From a virus, in the IMG/VR virus record IMGVR_UViG_3300007722_000019, positions 1 to 54,251 of that record: 54,251 bases of DNA; one strand, written 5' to 3'. Below the pieces are notes generated by a model, which was not told where the DNA came from, made no database searches, and saw only the letters and a list, made by a program, of their open reading frames with translations. Below are positions 6,709-13,661 of the stretch, piece after piece. Positions within the stretch are counted from its first letter, which is position 1, and each line of letters opens with the position of its first letter. The position numbers and the translations under genes are program-made.

Positions 6709-7422
6709 ATGAACTATTTATACCAAATCACCAACCTTATAAACAACAAAATCTATGTAGGTGTTCATAAAACAAATAATATAGATGATGGTTATATGGG
6801 AAGTGGAAAAGTTATAGTATCGGCTATAAAGAAATACGGAATAGAGAATTTCAGAAAAGATATTTTAGAATTCTTTGATACATACGATCTTGTCTTGCAA
6901 AAAGAAACAGAAATAGTTACCGAAGAATTTCTGCAAAGACCCGATGTGTATAATCTCCGTAAAGGAGGTTCCGGCGGATTTGATTATATAAACAAGACAG
7001 GCCTTGCGTCTGTCGGCCGTGTAAAAGGATATAATAATCGAACGAAAGAATCATATGCTAAAATGTCAGAAGGCGGCAAGAAGGGTGCTGCTTCACTTAA
7101 TATTTCAGGTAACAGAACACCCGGTAATGCATCTCGTGCAGATTACGCCAGGTTGCATACGCAAACAAAAGATGCTAAAATTAAAAGAAAGAAGACATTA
7201 GCTGAAATAAATCATCAGCAAGGCACTAAGAATTCCCAGTTTGGAAAGTGCTGGATTACAGATGGTATCGAGAGTAAAAAGATAAAAAAAGAAGAATTAG
7301 AAAAATATGTTTCCGAAGGATGGAGACAAGGAAGAATAATGCACCGTTCGACTTCTGGTGAGGTCACCAGCCTTTCACGCTGGGTAGAGGGGTTCGAAAC
7401 CCCTACGGTGTACCAGTTATGA
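6709..7422 (+). CDS. GIY-YIG homing endonuclease reading into a tRNA
   Basis: 237 residues. LYQITN...IYVGVHKT, YMGSGK and KYGIENF are the GIY-YIG core; FGKCWITDG and GWRQGR are the family tail. Relatives stop right after the GR. motif, but this frame continues for about 27 codons through the tRNA-Glu gene at 7341-7415 and stops beyond it, as expected if insertion next to the tRNA removed the original stop. Confidence 0.87.
   Translation: MNYLYQITNLINNKIYVGVHKTNNIDDGYMGSGKVIVSAIKKYGIENFRKDILEFFDTYDLVLQKETEIVTEEFLQRPDVYNLRKGGSGGFDYINKTGLASVGRVKGYNNRTKESYAKMSEGGKKGAASLNISGNRTPGNASRADYARLHTQTKDAKIKRKKTLAEINHQQGTKNSQFGKCWITDGIESKKIKKEELEKYVSEGWRQGRIMHRSTSGEVTSLSRWVEGFETPTVYQL
7341..7415 (+). tRNA. 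tRNA-Glu(TTC)
   Basis: Acceptor gcaccgt/acggtgt, anticodon arm ccagc-ctttcac-gctgg (TTC), T-arm agggg-ttcgaaa-cccct, CCA. Fully overlapped by the end of the endonuclease ORF. Confidence 0.93.
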
Positions 7423-7490
7423 CCCTACCCTGGAATGGGAGAAAATGTTACATGAATATGTAACCAAGTAGGTGAGAGCCCAGGGTCGCC
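7421..7490 (+). ncRNA. tRNA-like structured RNA
   Basis: gaccct/agggtc closing stem followed by gcc, with ccc/ggg and a 7-bp gttacat/atgtaac hairpin inside. No T-loop consensus. Same plan as 6528. Confidence 0.4.
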
Positions 7491-7498
7491 TATATTAT

Positions 7499-7575
7499 TG
7501 CGGGGTAGCTTAACAGGAAGAGCGATCTGATTTTGAGTCAGAGATACGTCGGTTCGAGTCCGACACCCGTTGCCA
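7499..7575 (+). tRNA. tRNA-Gln(TTG)
   Basis: Anticodon arm tctga-ttttgag-tcaga (TTG), T-arm gtcgg-ttcgagt-ccgac, discriminator G, CCA. D-arm and acceptor anomalies are shared with 6616, so the two are recent paralogues. Confidence 0.88.
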
Positions 7576-7599
7576 AACCAAGGGAGTGTAAGTTAAAAT

Positions 7600-7767
7600 A
7601 TGTCAGATGATAAACAAACGTATAGCAGAAAAGGCATGTTATGCCTGGCATGCGAAAATGGACATCTTGTAGAAGGTAGTATTTACGACGACTGGAAATC
7701 CATGTTGACATGTGACAACGGCGAATGTAGACTACGGGTTGATTCGCGCGGGGAGAAAGAAGAATAA
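7600..7767 (+). CDS. small CxxC zinc-ribbon-like protein
   Basis: 55 residues from ATG 7600, SD AGGGAG at 7581. Has C-x2-C and C-x5-C pairs (CLAC, CDNGEC), a zinc-ribbon pattern. Not otherwise recognised. Confidence 0.55.
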   Translation: MSDDKQTYSRKGMLCLACENGHLVEGSIYDDWKSMLTCDNGECRLRVDSRGEKEE

Positions 7768-7789
7768 GGAAGATTTGCAGAGTGGATAC

Positions 7790-7877
7790 AGAAAGTTAAG
7801 CTAATGGGATTAGCCGCAACCTGCTAAGTTGTTGGCTCGTGAAAACGGGTGCGGGTCGGGACCGCAACTTTCTGCCA
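7790..7877 (+). tRNA. tRNA-Ser(GCT)
   Basis: Perfect acceptor agaaagt/actttct, anticodon arm gcaac-ctgctaa-gttgt (GCT), long variable arm, T-stem tgcgg/ccgca with unusual loop gtcggga, CCA. Confidence 0.85.
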
Positions 7878-7883
7878 TATAAT

Positions 7884-8246
7884 ATGAAAAACTTTATAAT
7901 AGATGAAAAGTTCCTGACCCAGGAGACTGTCCACAACGAGTGGAGTATGTATGCTGGCAGAACAGATCTTACAGAAGATGAGACGATAAAAGTCCTGAAG
8001 GGCGAGGGAAGGATGACATCTACTTCGTCAATTGATAATCCGGTATTTACTGAGTTGAGAAATCAGCTTGAGGTAGATGGATACATAAAGACAGAACGTA
8101 ACTGGTGGAACGGCGACATGGTGACCAAACCGTTTAGCTTAAACGATTATAAGTTTAAGAAGGGAGCAAGGTTTCCCTGTGCTGGCGCACTTAAGATTAC
8201 TATAGAGGTTGATAGAAAATATAGAAAGAAAAATAAAAAGATTTGA
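7884..8246 (+). CDS. hypothetical phage protein
   Basis: 120 residues, lysine-rich C-terminus. ATG lies 7 bases after the CCA of tRNA-Ser, so tRNA 3' processing would leave an almost leaderless mRNA. No domain recognised. Longer frame starts lie within the tRNA and are less likely. Confidence 0.5.
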   Translation: MKNFIIDEKFLTQETVHNEWSMYAGRTDLTEDETIKVLKGEGRMTSTSSIDNPVFTELRNQLEVDGYIKTERNWWNGDMVTKPFSLNDYKFKKGARFPCAGALKITIEVDRKYRKKNKKI

Positions 8247-8322
8247 TTGTAAGTAATGCCCTTAATATTCGCAGGAGTCACCGGCTGTCGGCCGGTCTGC
8301 CGGTCGCTGAAGGTGCTTACAA
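8247..8322 (+). ncRNA. structured RNA closed by ttgtaag/cttacaa
   Basis: 7-bp closing stem with inner accggc-tgtcg-gccggt hairpin. Starts at the stop codon of the previous gene. Function unknown. Confidence 0.4.
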
Positions 8323-8417
8323 CCAAAACAGAACAAGCCTGACTTGCTGTGCAGCAGGTCATATAATAGAAATATGGTTCGGTAATATTATTAGTAAGCA
8401 TAAAGATAACAAAAACT

Positions 8418-8492
8418 AACACACCTCAGCACTCCAATATATCAAAGCACATTACCTGTTAAGGTTAATGCCTGGTTACTGATTAGTGTGTT
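8418..8492 (+). ncRNA. structured RNA closed by aacacac/gtgtgtt
   Basis: 7-bp closing stem and an inner cattacc/ggttaatg hairpin. The gap 8323-8417 also contains a long tgctg/cagca hairpin but no ORF. Confidence 0.35.
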
Positions 8493-8530
8493 TCGATATG
8501 ATAGACAATACGGGTATAAAATAAACATTC

Positions 8531-8604
8531 GGGCTACAAACTTTAAAGTGAAGTATTAGGCTTTTAACCTAAGAAACGGGGGGCAGTACCCCGGTGGCCT
8601 ACCA
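8531..8604 (+). tRNA. tRNA-Lys(TTT), aberrant T-loop
   Basis: Acceptor gggctac/gtggcct (7 bp with wobbles), anticodon arm ttagg-cttttaa-cctaa (TTT), A73, CCA. T-stem cgggg/ccccg is perfect but the loop is ggcagta, lacking the TTCRA consensus. Confidence 0.75.
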
Positions 8605-8608
8605 TAAT

Positions 8609-8818
8609 ATGACAAGCAGAACTATTGATATCAAGTGTATAGGTTGCAGAAAATATTTATTTTCTATACTTCCAGACAGTAACGCTGAGTTAGATAAGAT
8701 ACATCACTGTAATAAGAAAGCCTGCAAAGAAAAAGCAACTTTCGAAATATTGAAAGGTCCCGAACCATCAATAACCTGGGAAGAGATGATGAGTATACTT
8801 TCGGGCAAAAGAATTTAA
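8609..8818 (+). CDS. small zinc-ribbon-like protein
   Basis: 69 residues. C-x2-C near residue 10 and C-x4-C near residue 36 suggest a zinc ribbon. ATG lies 4 bases after the tRNA-Lys CCA, with no SD, again implying a leaderless message after tRNA processing. Confidence 0.55.
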   Translation: MTSRTIDIKCIGCRKYLFSILPDSNAELDKIHHCNKKACKEKATFEILKGPEPSITWEEMMSILSGKRI

Positions 8819-8819
8819 A

Positions 8820-8882
8820 AGAATGCTTCCAGCGAACCAACACAACTTCAAAACTTTTATCTTTGAAAAGAAACAGCATTCT
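8820..8882 (+). ncRNA. structured RNA closed by agaatgct/agcattct
   Basis: 8-bp perfect closing stem with inner ttcaaa/tttgaa hairpin. No ORF. The segment to 9006 shows nothing further. Confidence 0.4.
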
Positions 8883-9006
8883 GATTTATATAATAGGTTA
8901 TCATGACACAAAATTGAAATCATAACAACTGAATATCATTCCTATGATAGATATAGTGACGAGCATTCACTTATAGTGGAAAGTATAACAGGTGTTACAA
9001 GTTAAT

Positions 9007-9084
9007 GCGGGTGTAGTGCAATAGGTAGGAGACAGCAGATTTAAAATCTGAACAGTGTGGGTTCGAATCCCACCACCCGCACCA
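9007..9084 (+). tRNA. tRNA with Leu anticodon TAA, short variable loop
   Basis: Acceptor gcgggtg/cacccgc, anticodon arm gcaga-tttaaaa-tctga (TAA), 5-base variable loop, T-arm gtggg-ttcgaat-cccac, A73, CCA. Third class I tRNA here with a Leu anticodon. Confidence 0.87.
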
Positions 9085-9089
9085 GTTTT

Positions 9090-9190
9090 GAAATGTTATG
9101 ACTACATACAGGGAGTAGCTAACCAATCCAAGGCCTGTATTCCGAAGGATAAACATAGCAGGGAGGTTTGGTCACCGACCGTAACATTTC
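9090..9190 (+). ncRNA. structured RNA closed by a 9-bp stem
   Basis: gaaatgtta/taacatttc closing stem, inner atacagg/cctgtat (9106-9112/9134-9140). Function unknown. Confidence 0.42.
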
Positions 9191-9289
9191 GATTTAGTTT
9201 TAAAGAATTCTTCCAGCACATCCTATGGATACAATTGGTTCAACTCCAGTCGGACTCGCAAGAGTACGTTACAAGAATTCTGTTTTGAT

Positions 9290-9301
9290 TTTGATTACCC
9301 G
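9290..9301 (+). repeat. direct repeat flanking HNH gene, copy 1
   Basis: tttgattacccg followed by gactgt; second copy at 9781-9792 followed by aacagt. Confidence 0.7.
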
Positions 9302-9326
9302 GACTGTTGGTCCGCACAGGAATAAA

Positions 9327-9770
9327 ATGGCAAAGTTAGACTCGTCTGTAGTGTTTGTAGAAGATTGTACCTGCAGCGATGCAACAGTTAAGTCACATTT
9401 TTTGAAATTAGTACCTTATGTCTGTGTAGAGTGTGGGTGTAGTTCCCATAATAATAAACCGATAACATTACAACTTGACCATATAGATGGTAATCACACA
9501 AATTGCAAACGTGAAAATTTACGTCTGTTATGTCCTAGTTGTCATTCACAAACAGAGACATATGCTGGTCGCCAAAATTGGAACAATATAGTGGTAACTG
9601 ATGATGAATTGGAGACAGCTTTACTCAAAAGTGCTAATATCTCAATTGCCCTTAAGAAGGTTAAGTTAGACGTAGGGAGAACAGAATATTTTGGTCGAGC
9701 AACATTCTTAATACAAGAAAGAAAAATTGTAGTCGGCAGTAAACATAACACATATACTAACTTTTTTTAA
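9327..9770 (+). CDS. HNH homing endonuclease
   Basis: 147 residues. CVECG...LQLDHIDGNHTNC..ENLRLLCPSCHSQT is a complete HNH motif with its structural CxxC pairs, as in phage free-standing HNH endonucleases. The gene is flanked by an 18-base direct repeat with two mismatches, and the downstream copy opens an RNase P-like RNA, so the gene looks inserted at that RNA's 5' end. Confidence 0.82.
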   Translation: MAKLDSSVVFVEDCTCSDATVKSHFLKLVPYVCVECGCSSHNNKPITLQLDHIDGNHTNCKRENLRLLCPSCHSQTETYAGRQNWNNIVVTDDELETALLKSANISIALKKVKLDVGRTEYFGRATFLIQERKIVVGSKHNTYTNFF

Positions 9771-9780
9771 AATACATAGT

Positions 9781-9893
9781 TTTGATTACCCGAACAGTCG
9801 CTGGGAGAAATCCTTGAGGAAAGTCGGGCTGTATAGAACAGGACTTGTCGATCTGTGGAAGATGGCGTAGCAATACAGGGGTAATGTCGGGAG
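9781..9893 (+). ncRNA. RNase P RNA-like sequence, incomplete
   Basis: Contains ACAGTCGC, then 14 bases later GAGGAAAGTC, then GGGCT..ATAG..CAGG. The order and spacing resemble the P2-P4 region (CR-I) of bacterial RNase P RNA. attaccc can pair with gggtaat near 9885. CR-II to CR-V were not found, so this is a remnant, a minimal RNA or a coincidence. Copy 2 of the direct repeat is at 9781-9792. Confidence 0.35.
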
Positions 9894-9930
9894 CAGACAG
9901 CGAAGCTGTCTGCTAAATCTCGATGCCATC
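9861..9930 (+). ncRNA. nested hairpin closed by gatggc/gccatc
   Basis: Inner agcagacag/ctgtctgct is a 9-bp hairpin; ATTTTT follows the closing stem, so it may serve as a terminator. A T-arm-like ttcgagt with a CCA end follows near 9990 without a matching 5' half. Confidence 0.4.
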
Positions 9931-10042
9931 ATTTTTACCACAACGACTCCGCAGCAGCACAAACAAGTTCGAGTCTCGTATCTCGCGCCATTTTTATAAG
10001 GAACTTATATGAAACATTAGTGTAACTTAAATAAGGACAACT

Positions 10043-10291
10043 ATGAAAGTAAGAATAACGATGTCAGGTGACAACATCACACATTTGAATTCGAGAGAAT
10101 GGAAGGATAAATACGTTGACGACATGTTGATGTGGGCTTCAGAGACCGAGACCAGCATGGAGTTCTATACTTGGCATTCTGTTTGGGAAAAACACAAACT
10201 AAAAGAAATGCATGCAGTATGGATCGTCGAGGACGATGACAGGGCAATATTAATGCTCAAATGGAATGCTAAAAAGCATAAAGTAAAATGA
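10043..10291 (+). CDS. hypothetical phage protein
   Basis: 82 residues, Trp-rich, acidic centre. SD AAGGA before ATG. Its stop overlaps the ATG of the release-factor 5' remnant (ATGA), showing it was once directly upstream of that gene. No domain recognised. Confidence 0.55.
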   Translation: MKVRITMSGDNITHLNSREWKDKYVDDMLMWASETETSMEFYTWHSVWEKHKLKEMHAVWIVEDDDRAILMLKWNAKKHKVK

Positions 10292-10344
10292 AAAAAGTAA
10301 TAGAGATAAGATCAGCCGCCAATTTTATAATCAAAACTTTATGA
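10288..10344 (+). pseudogene. displaced 5' end of release-factor gene
   Basis: ATG 10288 opens MKKVIEIRSAA, matching the start of the release factor at 11048 ([10 protein letters not shown]), then falls out of homology and stops at TGA 10342. It lies just before the endonuclease at 10375. Best read as the original 5' end of the release-factor gene, cut off by the endonuclease insertion. Confidence 0.6.
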
Positions 10345-10361
10345 AGAGGGTAAATGATATA

Positions 10362-10369
10362 GATAAATA
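10362..10369 (+). promoter_or_regulatory. late-promoter box, leaderless spacing
   Basis: GATAAATA ends 5 bases before ATG 10375. Confidence 0.6.
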
Positions 10370-10374
10370 CATTT

Positions 10375-11055
10375 ATGATTTACTATGTCTATGCGTATCT
10401 TAGGAATAAAGATTCAATCTCATCACACTCCGGCAGCCCTTACTATATAGGAAAGGGAAAGAATTTAAGAGCGTGTGAATATCACAGAAATGTTCCCTTG
10501 CCGAGTAATAGAAAAAATATTGTGATATTAGAATTTAATCTTACTGAAGTAGGTGCGTTTGCGATTGAACGCAGGATGATTAAATGGTATGGAAGAAAAG
10601 ATTTAGGAACAGGGATATTACTAAATAGAACAGATGGCGGCGATGGCGCAAGTGGGCACATTGGCCAGATTCCGTGGAATAAAGGCAAAAAGGGCTTGCA
10701 AAAAGCCTGGAATAAAGGTATGCCACATACCGCTGAAACAAGAAAGAAGATATCAATTTCCGGTACAGGCAGAAAACAATCGACAGAAACTATTGCGAAA
10801 AGATCCATTTCGATGCTTGGTAAAAATAAGGATAAGGTACGATCTGATGAACTGAAACAACAATGGGCTAATTCTCATAGAGGTAAAAGACATTCGGACG
10901 AACATAAGCAGAATATATCGGCCGCGCTCAAAGGTAGAGACGGCAGGGTTTGGACAGATGAACAAAAACAAAAACAATCTGTAGAAAGAAAGGGGAAATC
11001 TTGGACTCTTGCAAGGAGAGAAGCACAATCTAAAAGAAAGGAACGAGATGAATAA
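10375..11055 (+). CDS. GIY-YIG homing endonuclease with NUMOD3 repeats
   Basis: 226 residues. YYVYAYLR...PYYIGKGK is the GIY-YIG core. The C-terminal half carries repeated NUMOD3-type DNA-binding motifs ([39 protein letters not shown]). Its end overlaps the start of the release factor at 11048 and it sits on a conserved EIRAA coding site. Confidence 0.88.
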   Translation: MIYYVYAYLRNKDSISSHSGSPYYIGKGKNLRACEYHRNVPLPSNRKNIVILEFNLTEVGAFAIERRMIKWYGRKDLGTGILLNRTDGGDGASGHIGQIPWNKGKKGLQKAWNKGMPHTAETRKKISISGTGRKQSTETIAKRSISMLGKNKDKVRSDELKQQWANSHRGKRHSDEHKQNISAALKGRDGRVWTDEQKQKQSVERKGKSWTLARREAQSKRKERDE

Positions 11056-11725
11056 TCAACGAAAAATTATAGAAATCCGTGCCGCAGAGGGTGGAGACGA
11101 TAGCAAACTATTCGTAGCTGACTTGGCACAAGCATACCGCAAACACGCTGACAGAGTCGGCTGAATTAATCGTATAACAAAATCCTTACCTGGTGAAATC
11201 TTTATAGAGGTTGTTGGCGCGGATCTTGTTCAACTACAAAATGAATCCGGCGGTCACAGGATACAACGTATACCGCCAACAGAGAATAAAGGTAGAGTTC
11301 ACACAAGTACGGTGACAGTAGCTATTACAGATCCGAATATACAGAAAAAAACGTATAAAGATGCTGACTTTAGTGTTAGTTGGTTCAGTGGCACAGGTGC
11401 TGGTGGGCAACACCGCAATAAACACCAAAATTCGTGCAGAATAACACACTTACTGACTGGTTTAGTGTCTACTGCACAGTGCAGATCAAGGCAAAACAGT
11501 CTAGAACAAGCTAAATCGTCTTTAGTGGAAGAGTTAGATGCAAAGTACAACAAACTTGCAAACAACGAGATTGCTATAGACAGAAAGCAACAAGTTGGCT
11601 CCGGAATGCGTGGAGACAAGATAAGAACTTATCGTTTTCAGGATGATGTCGTGAAAGACCACATTACTGGTAAGAATGGAAGTGTTAAACAAGTCCTAAA
11701 GGGACATTTTAACCTATTATGGTAA
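11048..11725 (+). CDS. class I release factor (RF1-type) with in-frame TGA
   Basis: 225 sense codons plus one internal stop. [28 protein letters not shown], and [15 protein letters not shown] are class I release-factor motifs, including GGQ for peptidyl-tRNA hydrolysis and a PxT (PPT) anticodon tripeptide typical of RF1, which reads UAA and UAG. Domain 1 is missing, giving a short factor. An in-frame TGA at 11162-11164 falls where RF1 has a conserved Trp (..RRW..), so it looks like TGG to TGA. Translation may need UGA readthrough, or the gene may be inactive; the intact downstream frame argues for function. Confidence 0.72.
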
Positions 11726-11728
11726 TAT

Positions 11729-11802
11729 TGGGGATTAGTTAAATGGTATAACAGCGGATTTTGATTCCGCTATCATAGGTTCGATTCCTATATCCCCTGC
11801 CA
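11729..11802 (+). tRNA. tRNA-Gln(TTG)
   Basis: Anticodon arm gcgga-ttttgat-tccgc (TTG), T-arm atagg-ttcgatt-cctat, acceptor tggggat/atcccct with U1-U72, G73, CCA. Third Gln tRNA. Confidence 0.9.
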
Positions 11803-11809
11803 AACAAAC

Positions 11810-11848
11810 AATAGCCTGCTATCGGTAACGGTAGTGGGCTATTCTTTT
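11810..11848 (+). terminator. Rho-independent terminator
   Basis: Stem aatagcc/ggctatt extended by ctatcg/cggtag, followed by CTTTT. Separates the tRNA from the converging minus-strand operon. Confidence 0.65.
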
Positions 11849-11914
11849 GATTGATTTTTGCAGAATACCCGGTGTTAAATTACAATTTAAGTCAGTATCG
11901 CTATCCGTTTAATG

Positions 11915-12580
11915 TTATGCCTGTGCAAGATTAGACACTATGTATTTGTATACAGATATGTCAAATTTAATTACAAAAACTATCATAATGCAATCATCCT
12001 TCATACTAAACAGCGAGTGTGGTAACATACTGTTGAAGTAATACAATCTGCCTTCTTCGAAGCTGCACAATCTGTCGTCTATGATAAACTTTAAAGACGA
12101 AGATGAACAGTTCTTGACAAATGCTATAAACCTTATTACGGGTTGGAATGCTGGGTCATCCTCATCAACGTCATACGAATCTCTATGTTCGGGAAAAAAT
12201 CCACCTGCATCTAATTTAAGGAAATGACTTCTGCCAACCGACGCCTTAAATGGTAGAGTCATTTCCTGTAATATGCTGCTATTGTGATAGACAGGTGTAA
12301 GAACGTTGCATTCTTCTGTCTTATAAGACGAATTATTCTCCCGGTTATACTCGAGTAATGAGTCTAGGTCCGGGATGCCCGATAATCCACCATCGTATGA
12401 TGTAATACTCAGGCCCTCCCTTCTTATTTGTTTTCTTGGATTGTACTGCTTCCAATCATCCGAGAAAGGTGCTATTTCTTTTAGAAGTTCAGAAGTGTTA
12501 AACTGAGTTCGCAATTTTATTACTGAACCCAGTAAATTTAATTTCATTAACCAGAATTGATTATTAATGCTATCAGTCAT
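11915..12580 (-). CDS. AspH/2OG-Fe(II) oxygenase-like protein
   Basis: 221 residues. HFLKLDAGGFFPEHRDSYD provides a His-x-Asp style metal ligand pair and FNSMLPHSLFS the distal His, with RFIAFV before it, a double-stranded beta-helix pattern like aspartyl/asparaginyl hydroxylases. Probably hydroxylates the island's product. Last gene of the minus-strand operon, 4 bases after the binding-protein gene. Confidence 0.6.
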   Translation of the reverse strand: MTDSINNQFWLMKLNLLGSVIKLRTQFNTSELLKEIAPFSDDWKQYNPRKQIRREGLSITSYDGGLSGIPDLDSLLEYNRENNSSYKTEECNVLTPVYHNSSILQEMTLPFKASVGRSHFLKLDAGGFFPEHRDSYDVDEDDPAFQPVIRFIAFVKNCSSSSLKFIIDDRLCSFEEGRLYYFNSMLPHSLFSMKDDCIMIVFVIKFDISVYKYIVSNLAQA

Positions 12581-12584
12581 TTAA

Positions 12585-13598
12585 TTATTTCTTGGTTCTT
12601 GCCCCGTACCTTTTTTCCCATTCCTTAAGAATAGCTACTCTGTTATTAGCAATTGATTCTAAATTAGAATCAACCATGAATTTTGCAATATTTTTTCCAT
12701 GTGGGTGATGTTTAGAATTTGAATCTACATCGGCCCTACCTAATATAGCATAGTCCTTACCGTAAATCTTCATAGCATTTTTAGAATATATCCAATTATA
12801 CAAAGTTTTCGCTGCTTCTACATTTTTAGTGCCTGCCATAATTGCAGCACCTTCTAGATCCCAGAAAACACCTTCGGATGGGACAATAAATTCAATTGGG
12901 GCACCATCAGCAATGAGCCTACCTGCTCTAATATCAACACTCCATCCCATTAGATATTCGCCATTTGCTGCTTGAGTACATGGAGTAGATCCACTAGGCA
13001 AATATTTTACAATATTATTATCTAATGCATCGAGATATTCCCAACCCTTTTGTTCGCCATACAAATCTAGTATACTTGCAACAATCATAAATCCTGTACC
13101 CGAGATAGTTGGTTCAGGCATTTGAATTCTGCCTTTAAACTCGGGTTTGAGTAAATCTTTAATAGATGTAGGCTTTCGTAGACCTAATTTATCACCTTCA
13201 ATTGTGTTATAGCAGAGTGCTGCAAGAAATGCATCATATGCAAACCAAGTATTTGTCTTACTTCTAAATTTTGCACCAAGATTTGCAGCCTCTGGAGGCA
13301 CATACTTCATCAGAAGCCCCTCTTTGTCTAATTGGATTAAGTTCGATGCACCCAATCCATATACAACATCTGCTCGCGGGTTTGACTTTTCTGCCAATAC
13401 ACGGGCTGTTATAGTTCCAATTGGTGCTCTAACCCAGTCGATAATAACACTAGGATTTTCTGCCTCGAATGCGGATTTAATCGTAGACAATTGATCCGGT
13501 TCTAATGAAGCATAAACCAGTAATTTCGTAGGTGCTTGTGCATATGCAACAGATATACTAACCACTAGGGCTGCAATACCCGATAATAACTTTTTCAT
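12585..13598 (-). CDS. ABC transporter substrate-binding protein (phosphonate/iron type)
   Basis: 337 residues with a clear signal peptide (MKKLLSGIAALVVSISVAYAQA). ADVVYGLGASNLIQLDKEGL, FKGRIQMPEPTISGTG and GVFWDLEGAAIMAGTKN match periplasmic proteins of the AfuA/FbpA and 2-aminoethylphosphonate (PhnS) family. No permease or ATPase is nearby, so it would work with host transporters or as a decoy ligand sink. TATAAATA boxes on the minus strand lie at 13640-13647 and 13663-13670. Confidence 0.8.
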   Translation of the reverse strand: MKKLLSGIAALVVSISVAYAQAPTKLLVYASLEPDQLSTIKSAFEAENPSVIIDWVRAPIGTITARVLAEKSNPRADVVYGLGASNLIQLDKEGLLMKYVPPEAANLGAKFRSKTNTWFAYDAFLAALCYNTIEGDKLGLRKPTSIKDLLKPEFKGRIQMPEPTISGTGFMIVASILDLYGEQKGWEYLDALDNNIVKYLPSGSTPCTQAANGEYLMGWSVDIRAGRLIADGAPIEFIVPSEGVFWDLEGAAIMAGTKNVEAAKTLYNWIYSKNAMKIYGKDYAILGRADVDSNSKHHPHGKNIAKFMVDSNLESIANNRVAILKEWEKRYGARTKK

Positions 13599-13639
13599 AT
13601 TTTTCCTTTATTAAAATAATTTAGTACGTACACAATGTT

Positions 13640-13647
13640 TATTTATA
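13640..13647 (-). promoter_or_regulatory. late-promoter box TATAAATA
   Basis: Exact T4 late core on the minus strand, 41 bases upstream of the binding-protein ATG; a second copy at 13663-13670 overlaps the end of the ATP-grasp gene. Confidence 0.55.
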
Positions 13648-13661
13648 ATATTTGATATTGT

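Noticed and set aside
9262-9280. Second permuted tRNA (cggactc-gcaa-gagtacg after a T-arm-like hairpin)
   Set aside because: No U8-A9 or D-arm follows; it is more simply a hairpin with a GCAA loop.
11048-11725. Genome-wide UGA-to-Trp code
   Set aside because: Many genes clearly end in TGA, including several with ATGA overlaps, so UGA is not globally reassigned.
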